Source: Trochalopteron elliotii (taxonomy: Eukaryota > Chordata > Aves > Passeriformes > Leiothrichidae). Taken from it: a stretch of 64,000 nt of DNA. The stretch covers positions 12,188,445 through 12,252,444 of the forward strand of contig JANPWX010000096.1 in NCBI GenBank assembly GCA_024734555.1, in the 5' to 3' direction. The notes beneath the pieces were generated by a model. It was not told where the DNA came from, searched no databases, and worked only from the letters and a program-made list of their open reading frames with translations. How positions within the stretch are numbered: the stretch's first letter is position 1; the number at the start of each line of letters is the position of its first letter. Both the position numbers and the translations under genes were made by a program. Shown one piece after another: positions 37,798 to 48,945 of this stretch.

Positions 37798-40700
37798 AAA
37801 CTTCGGGAATCTGATGCTATTAGGCTTTCAAGTGCTGGTAGGTGAAAGTTGCCAAGCTGGGGATCAGAAAGGATAGGAATGGTATTGGGAGGCAGTCTGT
37901 TTTGCCTGCAGTTTCTGGTAATAAGTCAACACTGTTTGTCTTCTGTTTAACTTCACAGTTTCAGTCCTGGGCCTAATACTGGGGTGTGTAACATGCAAAC
38001 CACTAGGGCTATGTTCTTGATAAACCTCTTTCACCTGTTTCCAGGCCAGAGGTGAACAGGGAGAGGGCAGGACCAATTTTCTGCATTCATGGGGGAGAGA
38101 AATAATGTGTAGATATGGAGAAAGAGCAGGACATCAAGAAGAAGGACCATGTTACTTGCCAAAGTGGAGGGTGAATCTAGCTCATGCCACGAGGCAGTCC
38201 ATGGTGGGGAAGAAAAGCATCTGGCCAGTGATTTGGAGACAAGAATGGGAGAAATTAAATATTTTGTTAGTTCTTCAGAAGTCGCAGTATGGTTGTTTCT
38301 GTGTTCTAAAAGCTGGAAGCAAGCAGAAGTTAGTTTAAAGAAGTTATTTCACCAGTAAAAAGAGGAGAAAATGCACGGTACTGTGAAGACCTCAGTAGTG
38401 CTCCTAAGCATTGTGGGAGCATAAGATCAAAGCTTCCATTTTCACTGTTTCATTTAACTTCTCTTATATTTAATTAGCTACATCCAGATGTACAAGAAAT
38501 TATGTCTGAAGAGTAAAAGTGATAAAAATTCTGAGTCTGACAAGACTAATGAGCTAAAACCAGCATATATTCTGGTGATTGAGAAGAGGGTATTGTTCCG
38601 TTCTTTAATAAGAGCTCATGTCTACCAAGTGCCTGAAAGCAAAATCAAACTCCATCACAAACCAAATCTTTTTGCAAGGGAAAAGAGATGGGTCATTTCA
38701 ATGAGTGTATTGTAAATACCTGAATTTCATGTGCAAATTCCAAGAAAAATGTTTCTCACAAATGAAGAATGGATGAATTTGGAGAGTAACTGTGGCTACA
38801 TAGGAAAACTAGCATTCAAGTTGGAGAATTTAATTAAGAGTTCCTAAACTGCAACAATCTGTTAAGATATTTGAGATGAGTGTGTTGCAAATGAAGAGTT
38901 TGCTGTAATTTCAGCATGGATGTCAAAGTTAGATACAGCACCATCAGCTGGGAATAACAACACTGTCAGGCTTTATGTATGCATTTCATTTTGGTTTTAT
39001 GATGTAGTGTAATGATGTTTTGTTAGCTGACTAATTTGTTGATGTTCCACTGTATACAATAGGGCCATTAGCTGCAGCAGCATGAAAACCTTTTCTATCA
39101 GTCATTCATAGAAGAGTTTATTAAAAGGCAACATTGTAAATATCTGATTGGTTCCTAATCCAGTTTGTAGTTTGTTACTAGTGGCACTAATGGGCATTGA
39201 CTTGGTAGAGATGAATAATGTTCTGTCTCTTCTCAGCCCTTGAACAGGCTTTTCCAGAACCATCAAGTCAGCCACAGGCTGCACTGATTTTACCTCCATT
39301 GAAACTGTTGCACTGCATCAGACCCTTACAGTCTAGGGTTTTACAGAATTACTCTTTAAAAATATGTAACATAATCATCTGTGCAAAAAAATAGAAAGAA
39401 AATAAATAAAACAAAACAGTTCCTTCTGTATTGGGGTTATCTTCCCTAAAATGAACTGGAAGTCACTGGAAGTGAAAGAGGTAAAAATAATGACATTTTA
39501 GTTATCAGTTTTCTAACTCTATATCTCATAGGGACAGATGGGTAGACAAATTCATATCTTTCAAGATGATACCTTCATTCTGAAGAGTGTTGTTACAAAG
39601 ATTTTGTGAAGAGAGGATGGAGAAAAAACAAAATATCCCTATTTCTAGGAAGTGGCATGCGAAATAGGGCTACGTATTTGAAGATGAACCATCAAAATAA
39701 AATTACTTAGAGGTGCAATGGAAGGTGAAAAAGCACATTGTTCTTTGGAAGTGTCTGTCCAGTTCAGACTTCTGTCTTACATTGAAATTAATTGTCCACA
39801 GGATAAACTTACTTGTTTCCACTCACCATAGGCACTGTGGAGTTTCTGGTTCAGATGTAACCAAATTATTTATAGAGTTTTGCAGTCAGATGACAGAGTT
39901 TTCATCATGACTTTGTTAACTGTGAAAGCCCTTATGCCTCACTTTCATCCATCATATATTGAATGTATTGCTCAGAAATCTCCATAATCTTGTGCACAGC
40001 AACTTTTAGAAGTTAATTCTATTGCAGTTTGTAAGGTAGACAAAGAAAGTCATTGTGTGTTCAGTATGAAGCCTACTGTGTCAAAGTAAGCAACATTTCA
40101 AAATGCCTCTCAGTAGAACACACATCAGTAGAAAGTGAATGGAAAACCTTTCATCCTAGCAAGATACATTTTGCTAATCTGTTGTTTATTCCAACACTGA
40201 TTCTTCCTTCAACTGTGTGGATAAAATCATACTTTGTACTCTATCTCCCAACTCTGTTAATCCCCTATTGTTTTGTAAACAGTCCAATAAAAGAGACAGA
40301 GTTGTATTTCCAACACCACTTAAATCAATCCTTCTTCAGAATGGCTGTTTGAGGATTCTCTATTAAAAAATACAACAAAAAAACAACATGTGCAGGAAGC
40401 TCACATTCAAAGTCCTCAGGCTGCACCTAGTTTCAAAATACTTTTGTTTGTGTACTCCTGTAGCATATGAAAACACCAAAAATACCTCTTAATTCTTGAG
40501 CTATAAAGTTTTGTGCCATTTTTACTAAAAGAATATTTTTTTGCAGAGGGGAAAAAGCTTCTCTTAGATATAACCTTTGCTATCTACAGCTTTAGAAGCA
40601 GACAGGTGAAACATCCTTTGCAGTGCACTTCTTAAAATAACGTCATGGGGAAGGTTCATCAATAAGAGAATGCAGGTGGCCTGGAAAGTGCCAGGTCATT

Positions 40701-43700
40701 GAACAGCACGTGAAGGAGAGCTGGGGCTGGAGCTCTCCCTGGAACAGGTGGACATCCTAGGCCACAGGAGGCCACAGGAAAATGCTGGAGATGTGTAAGT
40801 AGAGCTGCATATGTTCAGAGTGCGAGTGATTCTGTCAGACAGACTGACGTGGTGGGGAAAGGGACTGTCATTAAGCATGCCAAAATGGTCAGAGCTGTGT
40901 AAAACTGGAGACATTATTGACATTCCTGCATCCTGTTCATACTATCCCCTGCCTCCACTCTGTTTCTCTTCATCCATTCCTCTCCTACTATAGTCAAGTG
41001 GAGAATGGATTGGAAAAAGCAGTTGAGGAGGGTCAGTCAGTTCACAGTGAGTTGAGATTCAGCCTCACAATGAGTCACTACATTTTATACAAGTGAATTC
41101 TGAAGTACTTTTCTTCTTTGGGCTGTGCACTAAGATTTGCTGAGGTGATTCTGTTTCCATTCTGCCACAAGCCCAAACTTGTGGACTTATACAGAGTAGT
41201 TTGTATTCATTCTTATTTTACTTTAAGAATTACTGATCATTACTTTACTCTTTCTCTGATTCATCCTTGCCTTTCCAAACCTATTGATTTTGAAAATGGC
41301 AGCACGCTACTGTGCTTCAGCCATACATCAGATTTGTTTCTCCCTGTTCATGAATTACAATCGTATGACTCAGCCAGAGCTGCCAAGAAGATAATTGAAT
41401 CAAGTCACCATTAGCTTCTGGAGTGTAATTTTCATCAGCACATATTGGCAGTTTTATGAATTTACTTAAAATGTAAGATAAAGAAATTTGAACCTGTTCA
41501 CAAAATACTGAGATTAAACTGTCCGCAGTAAATTAAAAAAAAAAAAAACAAAAAACCAGCATCTTTATGGACTTTGGGGGTCTTGAGGAAAAATACATGA
41601 AGTATGGATTAGTTAAAAAGGAAGAAGAACCAAGCTTCCAGTCACATTTGGAAGGCATTTTGGAATTGCCATTAATGGTATCAGTGTGTCTCAAGATCAC
41701 CTGCGAAACTAACAATGCAATTTTCTACACTGGGGAAAAAATAGTGATAAAGACATCATTAAGAAAGAGTGAGTCCCTTCTCTGAGTACTTGGCCAGGAA
41801 TGAAAAAGAGAGAGATTTGCAAAATGTTGCTTTATAACCCAGACTACATGAGTTCATGGTTGTGAATTCCTGTAATGTGTCCAGCTGCACTGACTAGGTA
41901 ATAAGTTGTGGCTTGGGAGCACCAGCAAAAAATTTGACAGACCTTTTCTGTCAAAACGCTTTTCAGAAAAAAAACCCACCTTTTTTTTCTGACAATAAAG
42001 CTTTGTAAGAATTACATTTTTGGTGAAATTTGTAGAGTGAACCATATGCAAGCACGCATACTGTCTAACGAAGATACATCTTCCTGGGATAGATTGTGCT
42101 GAAACACTTCCATAGGAGATGAAACTCAGCTTAGTGTCTCTGTTGTGCTTAATTTGAAGCTTGGACTCACAGGTGTCAAGAAGGTGTGCAGGTCTTGACT
42201 ATTTTCTGCTCAGAATTTTTGCCTTAGTTTATTTTAAGATTTTGGGTTAGTTCCCGTGCTGAATGTAGAAAGATTTTGAAACCTTGATATTTTTGTGGAG
42301 TAAAGCTCTGCTTCTCTCTCATTCCATATTTGCCAGCTGATGTACAGCAGAGTGATCTGAAAGCTGTACATGCAATTTGCCAGTTGAAAAGACAGATTTC
42401 AGCAGTCCTTCCCTTCTCCTGTGCCACCTGGAACCTAGGGACTGCAGAGTGTCTGCCAACACTGTTGTTAATGCTCTTGAAGAGGCATGCAATTTTGTTA
42501 ATTGTGTTTTGAGATTGTATGAGACTGAAAGAAGTTGTAAATACTACTGAAGTGCAGAAAATGATTATTAAAAAGAAGAGCAAGGGTTGGTGACATCATT
42601 CAGTTTGACAGGGGGACAGCAATTTGCTTTTGGGCAATCTACTTAGAATGGTTGTAACATTTTGGCTCAGGGAGGTGACAGTTCAGTTCTGTACATGGTT
42701 TATTTGGGCATGGGCACATTTGAAAGGTTGCGTCATTTATTGGTATGCTTTAACAAGCTTGTCAGGAAACTCCAGAGCTTGGAGTAGGGAAGAGTTGCCA
42801 GACAGTGAATTTTTGACATAAAAACTTCCACAATGTTGCTGAGCAGCACACAGAACCCTATCTTCAGATTTTCCTGAGAAATCTGTAAATATTTTGGGTC
42901 AGCGACAGTGTTTTTGTTGAAGTTTGTTTTTCAATTATTTTCTAAAAGTAATATGTGAAAACAGGATAGAAACTTTGAATTTTATGGCCTTAATCTTCCA
43001 CTAGCAATATGTAGAAATGGAACTATTACAATTAACGAGCCACATAAATTTACCACTAATGTTCATTCTGGTCTGCATTTTCTTACCAAAATCCCTGTCA
43101 TTAAACTGGAATGAGCGTTGTCCTTACACTGTTTCAAGTAGGACTTGAGTGACTCATAAGCTTTCTAGTGATTCTCTGCAAGATTTCCTTTTGCCTCTAG
43201 CAGAGAACAGAGCACAAGTTAGATGATAGCTAGATAGATAGGTAACCTAAACAGGAACATGTGGAAATGCTATTTCGTATGTTCTATGTTGGGTTCTTAG
43301 TCTCCAGGTTGGCGGAGATCAGATTCTCATGTGCAAGACATCTGGGGAAGGAACTGGTCCGACTCATCATGCCAGAATCCCTTTCTTTAAGACCCTTAAT
43401 TCAGTTTCATCTCATCTATTTTCTCTATCTTTGTTATATTAACAACAGAATTTATGAAGAAGTCAACAACTTTTTACTTTTTTCTTTTTGTATGTGTAGC
43501 ACATTCAATTGTGAATCTTTTTAAAATAAAAACAAATTATGTATTCCAGTGAAAGATGAAAATTTCTATTCTCACCTTCAGTTTCAAAGTTTACATTCCT
43601 TTTGCTTTGTAGATCTCTTGTCATTTCAGATCTTTCAGAATTTGACAATAAAACATTTACCTGCACAGAAAGGAAAAACCCAAGCTCCCAAAACTTCAAT

Positions 43701-44803
43701 AAAACTTTACAGAAGGTTCAATTAACATAACCCAAGCTCTCCTTTAATTGGCTTCAGTTAATCCACCCTATCCAAAAGACATTAGTGTGCCCAGTGTCTG
43801 GAAACAACATCTTCTGCTTCTAGGAAGGTTGTTGTACCAATCATTAAGCATTTTCTATTGAAAGAAAAGCATCATGTTTTAAAATCTCATAGTCTGAACA
43901 TGCTGCCAGTAGTCATAGTAGGATTTCACCCTATTTCTCAACTATCTATCTCTGTAATTAGGACTGGGTTTTAAAACGAAATGAGTTGGTTTGGCATTTG
44001 TGTCAAATCACAGGAGCTATAAGGTCAAATAACTTTATCCTGCCAGGAAACGTTGTATCAAAACCAGTAGACAGCCATCAAAGTGCTGGTTAGATTGCTC
44101 ACGTGGTTATTCAGGTGAAATTCTTGAGCCGCATGAAATCACATCTGATGACTGCTGAGCTTAACACTGCTGTGGGAATTACGGCACAAACCTCAGGAAG
44201 AAGGTCAGATGGGCACTAGTATGTCAGCCTCTGGGTCAGAGGCGAAGAGATGTGTTAAAGAAGGATCTCTCTGGAACAAATACAAACTCCTGAAAAAACA
44301 CAGGGTTATGTGTCCAAACAGATAATGACTATTATAGAAGACACAGCTGGGACAAAGCCTGTACCTTATTACTGATACTGAATATCCTATAAGGAAATGC
44401 TGCTCTGTTAAAAGATAATTAGGAGCAAACACTTTAAACTGCTGTATTACTCAGAGCTAAAATGATCTAATGAGATATCATATATATTATGCAAGGAGTT
44501 TAATAAAAATTTCATAACAATTTGTGTAAGTTGGCAAGAGAATTTTTCCCAAATGGAAGGAAATATTATCCTCTAATCATTATTAAAAAAAAAAATGAAA
44601 TAAATGCAGGATATGTTCAGGAATTGTGGAGCATATCTTAATAGACTGTTATTATAAGGGAGAGGTTGTATGTCATATACTTAGAACAGTTACACCTAAG
44701 AAAACAAGGGAATGCCTTTCCAGCTCACATTTCAGAGGTTTTAATCTATTCTGGGTAAAACCCGACTAGTATTTGTGCATTGCTCTAAGCATAAGAGGGA
44801 CTA
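37798..44803. other. Long AT-rich non-coding stretch, no gene recognised
   Basis: Open frames are short and unrecognisable. Poly(A) runs occur at 41534-41548. A GC-richer patch at about 40670-40800 contains a 10-bp tandem duplication but no known repeat family. No LTR or CR1 is seen. Confidence 0.5.
40759..40778 (+). repeat. Perfect 10-bp tandem duplication
   Basis: AGGCCACAGG occurs twice in a row inside a locally GC-richer patch. Confidence 0.85.
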
Positions 44804-45079
44804 TTGGCTCTAAGTTGAAAGAGGGTAGATTTAGATTGGATTTTAGGGAGAAATTCTTGATTGTGGGGGGGGGCTAGGCACTGGAGAAAGTTGCTCAGAG
44901 AAGTAGTGAATGCCCACCCTGGAAATGTTTCAAGGCCAGGCTGGATGGGGCTCTGAGCATCCTGGACAAATAGAAGGTCTCCCTACCCATGGCAGGGGGG
45001 TTGAAATTAGACTATCTTTAAAAGTCCCTTCTAAACCAAACTGAACCTTTCTATGGTCCTGTGGTTCTACGATTCTAAG
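44804..45079 (+). mobile_element. CR1 LINE 3' end of a second subfamily
   Basis: The sequence starts in the last part of ORF2 (AAGTTGAAAGAGGGTAGATT, then GGGAGAAATTCTTGA). It passes through GCCAGGCTGGATGGGGCTCT and CTACCCATGGCAGGGGGGTT and ends in the 3' UTR and tail (CCTTTCTATGG; GGTTCTACGATTCTAAG). The CATGGCAGGGGGGTTG motif differs from the copies at 32962 and 36979 and marks another CR1 subfamily. It is strongly 5'-truncated, and its tail has decayed. Confidence 0.92.
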
Positions 45080-46739
45080 GGTAATTTCTGAGGCATACTA
45101 AAACCAGAATGAGTTATTAATTTGAAAACAGGCCACAAAGGCATTTGCACTAAGAAAATAAGATGATGAAAATTCTTACATTGTGGAGATGGTAAAGATG
45201 AGTTTGACATATAGAGTGAGCTGCTTCTGATTTCGAAAAATAGTGGTCCTTCTGTTAAGAGATTGTACCCTGCATTTGCAGAGTGATTTTATACTACCAA
45301 GAAATTAAAAAAGGGCCAAATCCCTGAACCACACAGAGAACACTGAAATGAGATTATTCATTAAGAGTATATTTCCTTTTCTTTTTGCATATTTTAAATA
45401 ATTGCTTGAATTTTTTTTAAAGCTCAGTAAATGAAATACAACCTACCTACACCTTAATGATAAAAAGTATGGCACAAACATAACATAATAGAAATTCATC
45501 TTGTTACTCTCCTTCATCATATTGTCTAAAAGCAGCGTCAATATAAAAAATAGTGTGTGTTAAACCCTGAATTGCATTCAGTTTGGCAATTGCCTTGCAT
45601 ATGCCAAGAGAACGTATATTCTTCGCTGTTTGTGAGATATATGTATTTTAGTGCCTGCTGTTGAAACATTTGTAAAAGTTCCAATATACATTTGTTAGAT
45701 TGAAAACTCTGTGGACATTTCACTGCAAATTTTGTTGCATTAAAAAAAAAAAAGAAAAAAAAAAGAGATAGAGAGAGAGAAAGATGTCCAGTTGGTATTT
45801 CAGTATAAAGCATACTTTATAATTTATACAAAACAGGCATAAAGTATCAAGCATACAACCAAACTGTTAAAGGGCACCTGTGTAGTCAGTAACTCTTCCT
45901 GCTATCTTCTTGTCAGGAAAAAAAAAGTTACAGAAATGCTAATTATTTTTTCCAGTTTTGAAGTAATTTGTTTTGTTCAATTATTCTGTCCATTACACTA
46001 ACACAGGGTGTCAGTTCTGTTTCTTGGTTAATTACTTCTTCAGAATGGACAAGTGGTTAGCATAAAACATATGCTTGATCCAGAGAGGTGATTTAGCAAT
46101 AAATGTAATTTTTTTTCCAGTAACAGAAAAATAGGTATCTTTCAAAAGCTACTGTGGTAAGTACTTTCTATGTCCTTTCCAGAAATGCCCCTTCTTTCAG
46201 TTTTTGGAAATCTTTTTTCAGGACTGATTATTAAACACAACTTTAACTACCAAGCAGAACTGGTTCATTTGAAAGCTCCCAGGGCTGTCTGTGAGTCTGT
46301 ATTTTCTCTGCAAAATACTGTGTTTGAAATCCCTACAGATTCTTCAACTTTTCTCCTTCTAAAGTGAACAGGAATTATATATTCTGGTTTTCAAGACAAA
46401 TCAGCAGAGTATCTCTGCAGCTCCATACACACACTTGTGATCACATCATGGTTTTCTAATACTTACAGCAGGATATAAATAATTTTTTGGTCATCATTAC
46501 ACTGGAAGTAGATAAATGCAGATGTAGAAACAGAAGTCACTCCACAGCAGTACACTGCTATATATATGTAACAAAGCTGCATTTTTGCCATGCCGATCTT
46601 GACTATTTTCATCGCTGTCACTCTCTTCCTTTTGTTCCCCTCAGTAACTTCCCTTGGATTCATGCACAGAAATCAGTCTCTACTGTTAGTGTTCTGTCTG
46701 CATCTACATTCAACTGTTTGTGCATATGTGAATTTGAGA
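45080..46739. other. AT-rich non-coding stretch, nothing recognised
   Basis: The A-rich/GA repeat at 45742-45783 is the only structured part. No exon is seen. Confidence 0.5.
45742..45783 (+). repeat. A-rich tract with (GA)n end
   Basis: Runs of 12 and 10 adenines are followed by GAGATAGAGAGAGAGAAA. It is a purine-only simple repeat. Confidence 0.85.
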
Positions 46740-46888
46740 GTTTGATGCGGTAACGGTGTCGCCTTGCTCGGCCAGCCCCGGACGCCGCCGCAAGCTGGTG
46801 GTCCGTGCCTGCGCTGAGAGCTTGTGCGCAGCAATGGAGAGGAGCAAAAGAAGGAAGGGACTCTCTTGGGGGTGAAATGCAACTGGAG

Positions 46889-46894
46889 TTTATT
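46889..46894 (-). terminator. Polyadenylation signal of the 613-bp LTR
   Basis: AATAAA on the minus strand lies about 65 bases downstream of the TATA-like TTTAAAAGG, as expected for an LTR R region. Confidence 0.65.
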
Positions 46895-46956
46895 GGGACG
46901 CAGCCCTCACCTCACAGCCGGTGTCCCAGGAGAGACAACCAGCACAGAGACAGCTC

Positions 46957-46964
46957 CTTTTAAA
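46957..46964 (-). promoter_or_regulatory. TATA-like box of the 613-bp LTR
   Basis: CTTTAAAAG on the minus strand sits between the U3 body and the AATAAA signal. The true start site is unknown. Confidence 0.5.
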
Positions 46965-48912
46965 GGGGGGGTGGGTTCAAGAGATAGGTTACAGAATAAA
47001 CCAATGGGAACAAACCAGGGGGTGGCTGATTACATAATTGATACAGGTCATAACAAATCAGAGGGAAGTGGGAGGGGGAAGGCTGGATCCTGCCCAATCA
47101 CTCGATGTCTCCCCCAGAACTTTCCAGACTCTGGGAGAGGCCCCGGGATGATGGACAGGCCTAGATGGATACATAACACAAGATTGACAACCTAGGAGGG
47201 GAACCAATCACAGGGCAGTTGCTGGGAAAAGGTGTGGGGGAGGGTTACATGACAAGATGGGGTATAAAAGAACAAAATGGAGTCCAAGGGACAAAATGGA
47301 GTACATAAAACTGAATAATACATCAAACTTATTAGAAACTTGAAAACACACCACCACAGTTTGAGTTCCATAAAATTCTGCTAATAATGTGCATTAGCAA
47401 TCCATTAGCTTTAATCATCTGTTTAGCCCAATATGGGTTTCCATTAGCACCCTTATGGAAACTAAAATGGAAAAATGATTTGCTCATGAAGGACAGAAAA
47501 AGAAAGATTCAGAGAGATGAGTTCTTTCATGATCTGTACATCTTTCTGATCAGCCAGCTGGAAAGGCATGGTCATTGGAAATGTTAGGATTTCAGACTAC
47601 TCATGCTATTTTCCCACAGGACTCTGTGGGTGTTTCATTCTTTGATTCCAAAGTGATTTTTAGACACTCATGACAGGAGGATGTTATTTGTAACATGTCA
47701 GCCACTAGTTTAATTCTCTATATTCTTTCATCATTAATCAACAAGTAAGTTATGATGGTTGAAGGTGAATGAAAAATTTCCTGTAGGACAAGAATTTACC
47801 AGTTTTTCAACGGGCTTGGATATTTTTGCCTTTTCATTCTCTGACAGTGCTTTTTTTCCTTTTATTTCTTAAGTAGTTTAAGTTTCTTCTCTGTATTCTT
47901 ACTTACTGTTATCTTTTTCTGTGCAGGTTATAACTCTCCGTGATATTATAGACTATTTTTAAGGGGAAAGATTGCGGGGCTGTAATGTGATGCTGTCAAG
48001 GATCTACTGGCACTAGTGCTTTCCCCTCCTTTAAGTCATTGTAATTTTTTCTCTCATTTGGCTTTCATTAATATTCTTAACATCTCTACTGTAGGCTACA
48101 ACTGAGAGTCAAGAGAATTGCACTCTAAGTTTGGGTGTACCATGGGCCTCATGGTTGACCATATTATCTGATGCCCTGTGTGGCTGTTTATGAATCTCTG
48201 AGAGAAAGAAATAATTTTTGCCCAAATTTAGCTAATTTTGAGAAGTATAAATTAAAGTGCAGACAAAACCTTGATATCTTAACTAGTATTTTTCAGCCAC
48301 TTTGTTGAATATATTATTCTCTGTGTAAGGAGAAACATGTCATATAAGAAGATGACATTTTATAGAATTCTGAGTAAATACATAATATTAAAAAAAATCA
48401 GGAAATGTAGGCAACTTGCTACATGGTTTTATTTCTCTTACTTCTCTAATTTTTAGTTTTTCCTCTTCAGTGAGGATAGCTTAGGGAAATTAGATAGTCA
48501 GTTCTGGTATGGCTTCCAAGAGTAATACCAAACATTATCATCATGATAAAAATGTCTGGAAAGGGATTGCTACTTTGCTAAAAGAAATAGAAGTGGATGC
48601 TTCTTGGTCATTAGGCTTTAGTTCCGAGGGAGAGAGTACTATGTAGGTAGCAATGATAGAAACTTTGTCATCTATCTGTGGGTTGCTCTGGGTGTGTTTT
48701 TTATTGTTGTGGGTTTGGATATCTTTGACTCCTTGGGGTTTTTCAATGCATACTTTATGAAATAAATAGCGTAATCTAACATACATCAAATTAATCGCAT
48801 AATTTAACATAGATCCTTGCCTTTATCTCCATGGGGGAGGTGGAACTCACTGGAAATGTTACATAGAGAATGCCAAAATAAAGCAGCTGACACTGGTAGA
48901 AACAAAAGCAAT

Positions 48913-48945
48913 CTTTTCTTTTTTTTTTCTTTTTTTTTTTTTCAG
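48913..48945 (+). repeat. Polypyrimidine tract ending in CAG (splice-acceptor-like)
   Basis: About 30 nearly uninterrupted pyrimidines end in TTCAG followed by GTGAAATT. A poly(T) simple repeat is the plain reading. An acceptor is possible because AATAAA follows at 48979-48984. Confidence 0.7.

Larger units (their letters stand above)
46746..47358 (-). mobile_element. Solo LTR of an endogenous retrovirus (613 bp), ERVK-like, probably young
   Basis: On the minus strand the element begins TGTGGTGG and ends TTACCGCA, an imperfect TG...CA terminal inverted repeat. An exact 6-bp target-site duplication, GTTTGA, flanks it at 46740-46745 and 47359-47364. In minus-strand order it has a long U3 of about 400 bases containing three direct ATTTTGT-type repeats and CCAAT-like sites. 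It then has a TATA-like TTTAAAAGG (plus 46957-46964), an AATAAA signal (plus-strand TTTATT, 46889-46894) and a U5 of about 130 bases that is very CpG-rich. No internal retroviral genes adjoin it. The 6-bp duplication fits class II (ERVK-like) elements; the family assignment is an inference. Open frames across it are incidental. Confidence 0.88.

Noticed and set aside
46824..47195. 123-codon plus-strand open frame
   Set aside because: It lies within the solo LTR, antisense to it, and corresponds to no retroviral gene.
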